Under the pieces are notes generated by a model. It was not told the DNA's origin, searched no databases, and saw nothing but the letters and a program-made list of their open reading frames with translations. 64,000 bases of DNA from Flavobacterium sp. (GTDB lineage Bacteria; Bacteroidota; Bacteroidia; Flavobacteriales; Flavobacteriaceae), in assembly GCF_035195345.1 (NCBI RefSeq), contig NZ_CP136574.1:2161871-2225870 (forward strand), given 5' to 3'. Below are positions 61,381 to 64,000 of the stretch, piece after piece (position 1 is the stretch's first letter; every line of letters starts with the position of its first letter). A program made the translations under genes and the position numbers.

Positions 61381-61410
61381 AGTGGGTTAAAGGCGATGGG
61401 TAATGGGTGA
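61381..61410. repeat. Short quasi-repeat (GGGTAATGGGTGA type)
   Basis: AGTGGGTTAAAGGCGATGGG followed by TAATGGGTGA is an imperfect repeat of (A/T)GGGT with affinity to the reverse complement of 5309-5340. Confidence 0.4.
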
Positions 61411-61443
61411 AAAAAAAGGTTTCAAATTTTTAATTTGAAACCT
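61410..61443 (-). terminator. Terminator of the M23 peptidase gene
   Basis: AGGTTTCAAATT (61417-61428) and AATTTGAAACCT (61432-61443) form a perfect 12-bp stem. On the minus strand it is followed by a run of T's. Confidence 0.9.
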
Positions 61444-61448
61444 AATGT

Positions 61449-62288
61449 TTAATATTTCCTAAAGTAGTTTTTATTTTCGTTTAAAAATTCAATAGTTGCT
61501 TCATTGGTTTTGAATTTTGTCTTTAAAGTTTCTCTTTTTTCAATCCCTTGTTTAAAAATCACTAAGTGTAAATGTGCTGCTGTACTCCATCCTACATTTC
61601 CACTAAGTCCAATTACCTGTCCTTTTGTAATTTTATCCCCAACTTTTACTTTTGCTCCTTTAAGTTTTAAATGAGCATATTCAGCAAAAGTATTGTCAGA
61701 ATGATAAATTAAAATTACATTATTAAATTTCATGCAATCTTTTGTAGGGCAGTTTTTATTATTACTATCAATTAAATTAATTACTATCCCATCTCTTACT
61801 GCTGTTATTTCAGTTCCAATTGGCATTAAGAAATCTAGGGAATTCTCATTTTGATGTGAAAATGTTCCGTTGTAACCTTGACTAACAGTATAATTTTCAT
61901 GTGTTTTATATGGTAAATCATAGACATAATCAATGTCAAATTCCTTATCTAGTACTGAACCATAATTTGAATTACTTTGAAAGGAAAATTTGTAAGCTTT
62001 GCCTTTTTTGATTTCAGTTAATGTTGTTAAATGTTGCTTTTTTCTTTTTGAATCAATAACGTATGTTTTGTTATTTCCACCTTCAATAGAAAGATTTGTA
62101 GTAGTAAAGTTTATTTTAACACTTACTGTACAAAACTCATCGTTATCAGCAAAAATTTCATATCCGTTACTTGTAAGTTCATAATAAATTTTGACTTTTA
62201 TTTCAGCGTTACTAAAAATTGGGAATAAAAGGAGAACTATTACAAATTTAATATTTTGAGTAAATTTTAGCTTCATGTTTTTTAACAA
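61449..62288 (-). CDS. M23 family metallopeptidase
   Basis: A 279-residue exported LytM-type zinc peptidase domain protein. It has an N-terminal signal (about residues 9-29). The catalytic motif is split between HQNENSLDFLMPIGT (H-x6-D) and AAHLHLVIF (HxH), with VGDKITKGQVIGLSGNVGW in between. It probably cleaves peptidoglycan cross-links, or is an inactive regulator if one zinc ligand is missing. The N-terminal 120 residues are unique, with no recognisable domain. The start at 62288 (MLKNMKLKF) could also be five residues in. Confidence 0.85.
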   Translation of the reverse strand: MLKNMKLKFTQNIKFVIVLLLFPIFSNAEIKVKIYYELTSNGYEIFADNDEFCTVSVKINFTTTNLSIEGGNNKTYVIDSKRKKQHLTTLTEIKKGKAYKFSFQSNSNYGSVLDKEFDIDYVYDLPYKTHENYTVSQGYNGTFSHQNENSLDFLMPIGTEITAVRDGIVINLIDSNNKNCPTKDCMKFNNVILIYHSDNTFAEYAHLKLKGAKVKVGDKITKGQVIGLSGNVGWSTAAHLHLVIFKQGIEKRETLKTKFKTNEATIEFLNENKNYFRKY

Positions 62289-62333
62289 GTTAATTTTTTT
62301 ATTTACAACTTTAATGTCTTAACTGATAATTTA

Positions 62334-62379
62334 AACCAAATTTGTGAACTATATTTTTAATAGCTCACAAAAATTGGTT
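62334..62379 (-). terminator. Long hairpin after gcvP
   Basis: AACCAAATTTGTGAACTA (62334-62351) pairs with the segment to 62379 with one bulge and one G-U pair. It lacks a strong T-run, so the terminator call is tentative. Confidence 0.5.
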
Positions 62380-62386
62380 GTTTATT

Positions 62387-64000
62387 TTACATGTACGCTT
62401 CAATTGGTGCACAAGAACATACTAAATTTCTATCTCCATATGCTTCATCAATACGACGAACTGTTGGCCAAAATTTATTCTCCGCAATATAATCTAAAGC
62501 ATAAGCAGCTTGTTCTCTTGTGTATGGGAAAACCCAATCGTTAGCTGTAACCATTGCTAAAGTATGAGGCGCATTTCTTAAAATGTTATTAGCATCTTCT
62601 TTTGTTGAAGCTTCAATTTCTTTACGAATAGAAATCATCGCATCACAAAAACGATCTAATTCTGCTAAATCTTCAGATTCTGTAGGTTCAATCATTAACG
62701 TTCCAGCTACTGGGAAAGAAACGGTTGGCGCATGGAAACCATAATCCATTAAACGTTTTGCGATATCTGTTACTTTGATTCCTTTTTCTTCGAAAGCTCT
62801 ACAATCTAAAATCATTTCGTGAGCCGCTCTTCCCATTTCTCCAGAATATAAAACTGGATAATGTTCGTCTAAACGCGCTTTCATGTAATTTGCATTTAAG
62901 ATAGCATATTTAGTAGCATTTGTCAACCCTTCAGCGCCTAACATAGTGATGTAACCGTAAGAAATTAAACAAACCAAAGCCGATCCATAAGGTGCAGAAG
63001 AAATAGCTGTGATAGCTTGACTTCCACCTGTTGGAATAATTGGATTGGTTGGTAAGAATGGAACTAATTTTTCGTTTACACAAATTGGTCCAACGCCTGG
63101 TCCACCACCACCATGAGGAATAGCGAATGTTTTGTGTAAGTTTAAGTGACAAACATCAGCACCAATAGTTGCAGGATTGGTTAATCCAACTTGTGCATTC
63201 ATATTTGCACCATCCATATAAACTAATCCACCATTATCGTGAATGATTTTGGTAATTTCTATAATAGCACTTTCAAAAACTCCGTGCGTTGATGGATAAG
63301 TAACCATCAAAGCTGATAAGTTGTCTTTGTGTAAGATTGCTTTTGCTCTTAAATCTTCTACATCGATATTTCCATTCTCCATGGTTTTTGTTACGATGAT
63401 TTCCATTCCTGCCATAGCAGCAGAAGCTGGATTGGTTCCGTGAGCAGAAGCTGGAATTAAACACACATTTCTGTGGTAGTCGCCTCTTGATAAATGGTAA
63501 GCACGAATAGCCATTAAACCAGCGTATTCACCTTGAGCACCCGAATTTGGTTGTAACGTTGTTCCTTGGAAACCAGTTACAACATTCAATTGTTGCTCTA
63601 ATTTTTTCAACATGATTTGGTAACCTTCTGCTTGTTCAACAGGAGCAAAAGGGTGAATGCTGTTCCAATTTGCCATCGATAAAGGCAACATTTCAGCAGC
63701 AGCATTTAATTTCATAGTACAAGAACCTAATGAAATCATTGAGTGATTTAACGATAAATCTTTACGCTCTAATTTTTTGATATAACGCATCAACTGTGAT
63801 TCTGAATGATGATTGTTGAAAACATCATATTGTAAGAAAGTTGATTTTCTCACTAAGTTTTCAGGAACCATTACTTCATTGGCTAATTGACTAATTGTAA
63901 ATGTATCTTTTCCAGTTGCTTCAGCAAAAATGGCAATGATTTGATTGATGTCGTTTACCGAAGTTGTTTCGTTAAAAGAAATCGAAATCGTTTCAGCATC
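62387..64000 (-). CDS. gcvP: Glycine dehydrogenase (decarboxylating), C-terminal part
   Basis: The P-protein of the glycine cleavage system is a PLP enzyme that decarboxylates glycine. The frame is open to the right edge (537 codons visible); the full protein is usually about 950 residues, so only the C-terminal half is here. Markers are SLGSCTMKLNAAAEMLP, LQPNSGAQGEYAGL, SAHGTNPASAAMAG and the PLP Lys in HLNLHKTFAIPHGGGGPG. The C-terminus ends RNLVCSCAPIEAYM. A start at 63871 would only be an internal Met. Confidence 0.95.
   Translation of the reverse strand, partial: DAETISISFNETTSVNDINQIIAIFAEATGKDTFTISQLANEVMVPENLVRKSTFLQYDVFNNHHSESQLMRYIKKLERKDLSLNHSMISLGSCTMKLNAAAEMLPLSMANWNSIHPFAPVEQAEGYQIMLKKLEQQLNVVTGFQGTTLQPNSGAQGEYAGLMAIRAYHLSRGDYHRNVCLIPASAHGTNPASAAMAGMEIIVTKTMENGNIDVEDLRAKAILHKDNLSALMVTYPSTHGVFESAIIEITKIIHDNGGLVYMDGANMNAQVGLTNPATIGADVCHLNLHKTFAIPHGGGGPGVGPICVNEKLVPFLPTNPIIPTGGSQAITAISSAPYGSALVCLISYGYITMLGAEGLTNATKYAILNANYMKARLDEHYPVLYSGEMGRAAHEMILDCRAFEEKGIKVTDIAKRLMDYGFHAPTVSFPVAGTLMIEPTESEDLAELDRFCDAMISIRKEIEASTKEDANNILRNAPHTLAMVTANDWVFPYTREQAAYALDYIAENKFWPTVRRIDEAYGDRNLVCSCAPIEAYM

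Overview
The window comes from a low-GC, gliding-type member of the Bacteroidota, most likely Flavobacterium or a close relative. Evidence for this is the flavobacterial 16S rRNA, promoters of the form TTG-N19-TAnnTTTG, near-absence of Shine-Dalgarno sites, and a cluster of gliding/type IX secretion (T9SS) genes (gldJ, porU, porV, a PorP/SprF family protein and a T9SS type B sorted adhesin).

Layout. 1-7886 holds small metabolic and unknown genes: a partial flavin reductase, kynurenine 3-monooxygenase, a DUF486-cupin pair, queE, a methyltransferase, a YkgJ-like cysteine-cluster protein, a HEPN-like protein, a DUF1343/NamZ-like lipoprotein and a LolC/E-like permease. 7887-8958 has no gene. It is a graveyard of intergenic repeats and hairpins, followed by three tandem rRNA promoters. 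8959-14145 is a complete rRNA operon (16S, tRNA-Ile, tRNA-Ala, 23S, 5S, terminator). 14165-23066 carries an endonuclease III family protein, acyl-CoA dehydrogenase, anmK, an amino-acid dehydrogenase, nhaD, an ExbB-ExbD-TonB energy-transduction cluster and folC, then a tRNA-Val with its own promoter and terminator.

23861-38409 is the outstanding feature: a giant secreted adhesin of the SprB type. It consists of a signal peptide, about 30 tandem 79-residue units (237 bp), about 20 tandem 96-residue units (288 bp), four calcium-binding-like DxDGDG repeats and a T9SS type B C-terminal domain. One missing base in the fifth 288-bp unit splits the gene into a 3071-codon piece and a C-terminal piece. 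With the base restored the protein would be 4849 residues. A PorP/SprF outer membrane protein and an OmpA-family protein follow, which is the usual cassette for exporting and anchoring such adhesins.

41589-49984 carries murF, then gldJ and the divergent porU-porV pair (core gliding and T9SS genes). 50052-56704 carries cdd, pdhA-pdhC, an M28 peptidase, an SDR, a SprT-like protein and manC. 56707-64000, mostly on the minus strand, carries an Mla-type ABC pair, a methyltransferase/glycosyltransferase pair, a KAS III enzyme, a truncated haemoglobin, an M23 peptidase and the C-terminal half of gcvP, which runs off the window.

Taken together, the T9SS core and the adhesin cassette form a coherent surface-motility/adhesion theme set among housekeeping genes. 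The adhesin arrays show signs of recent unit duplication, so the frameshift is either a sequencing or assembly artefact or a lesion that recombination between units could repair.
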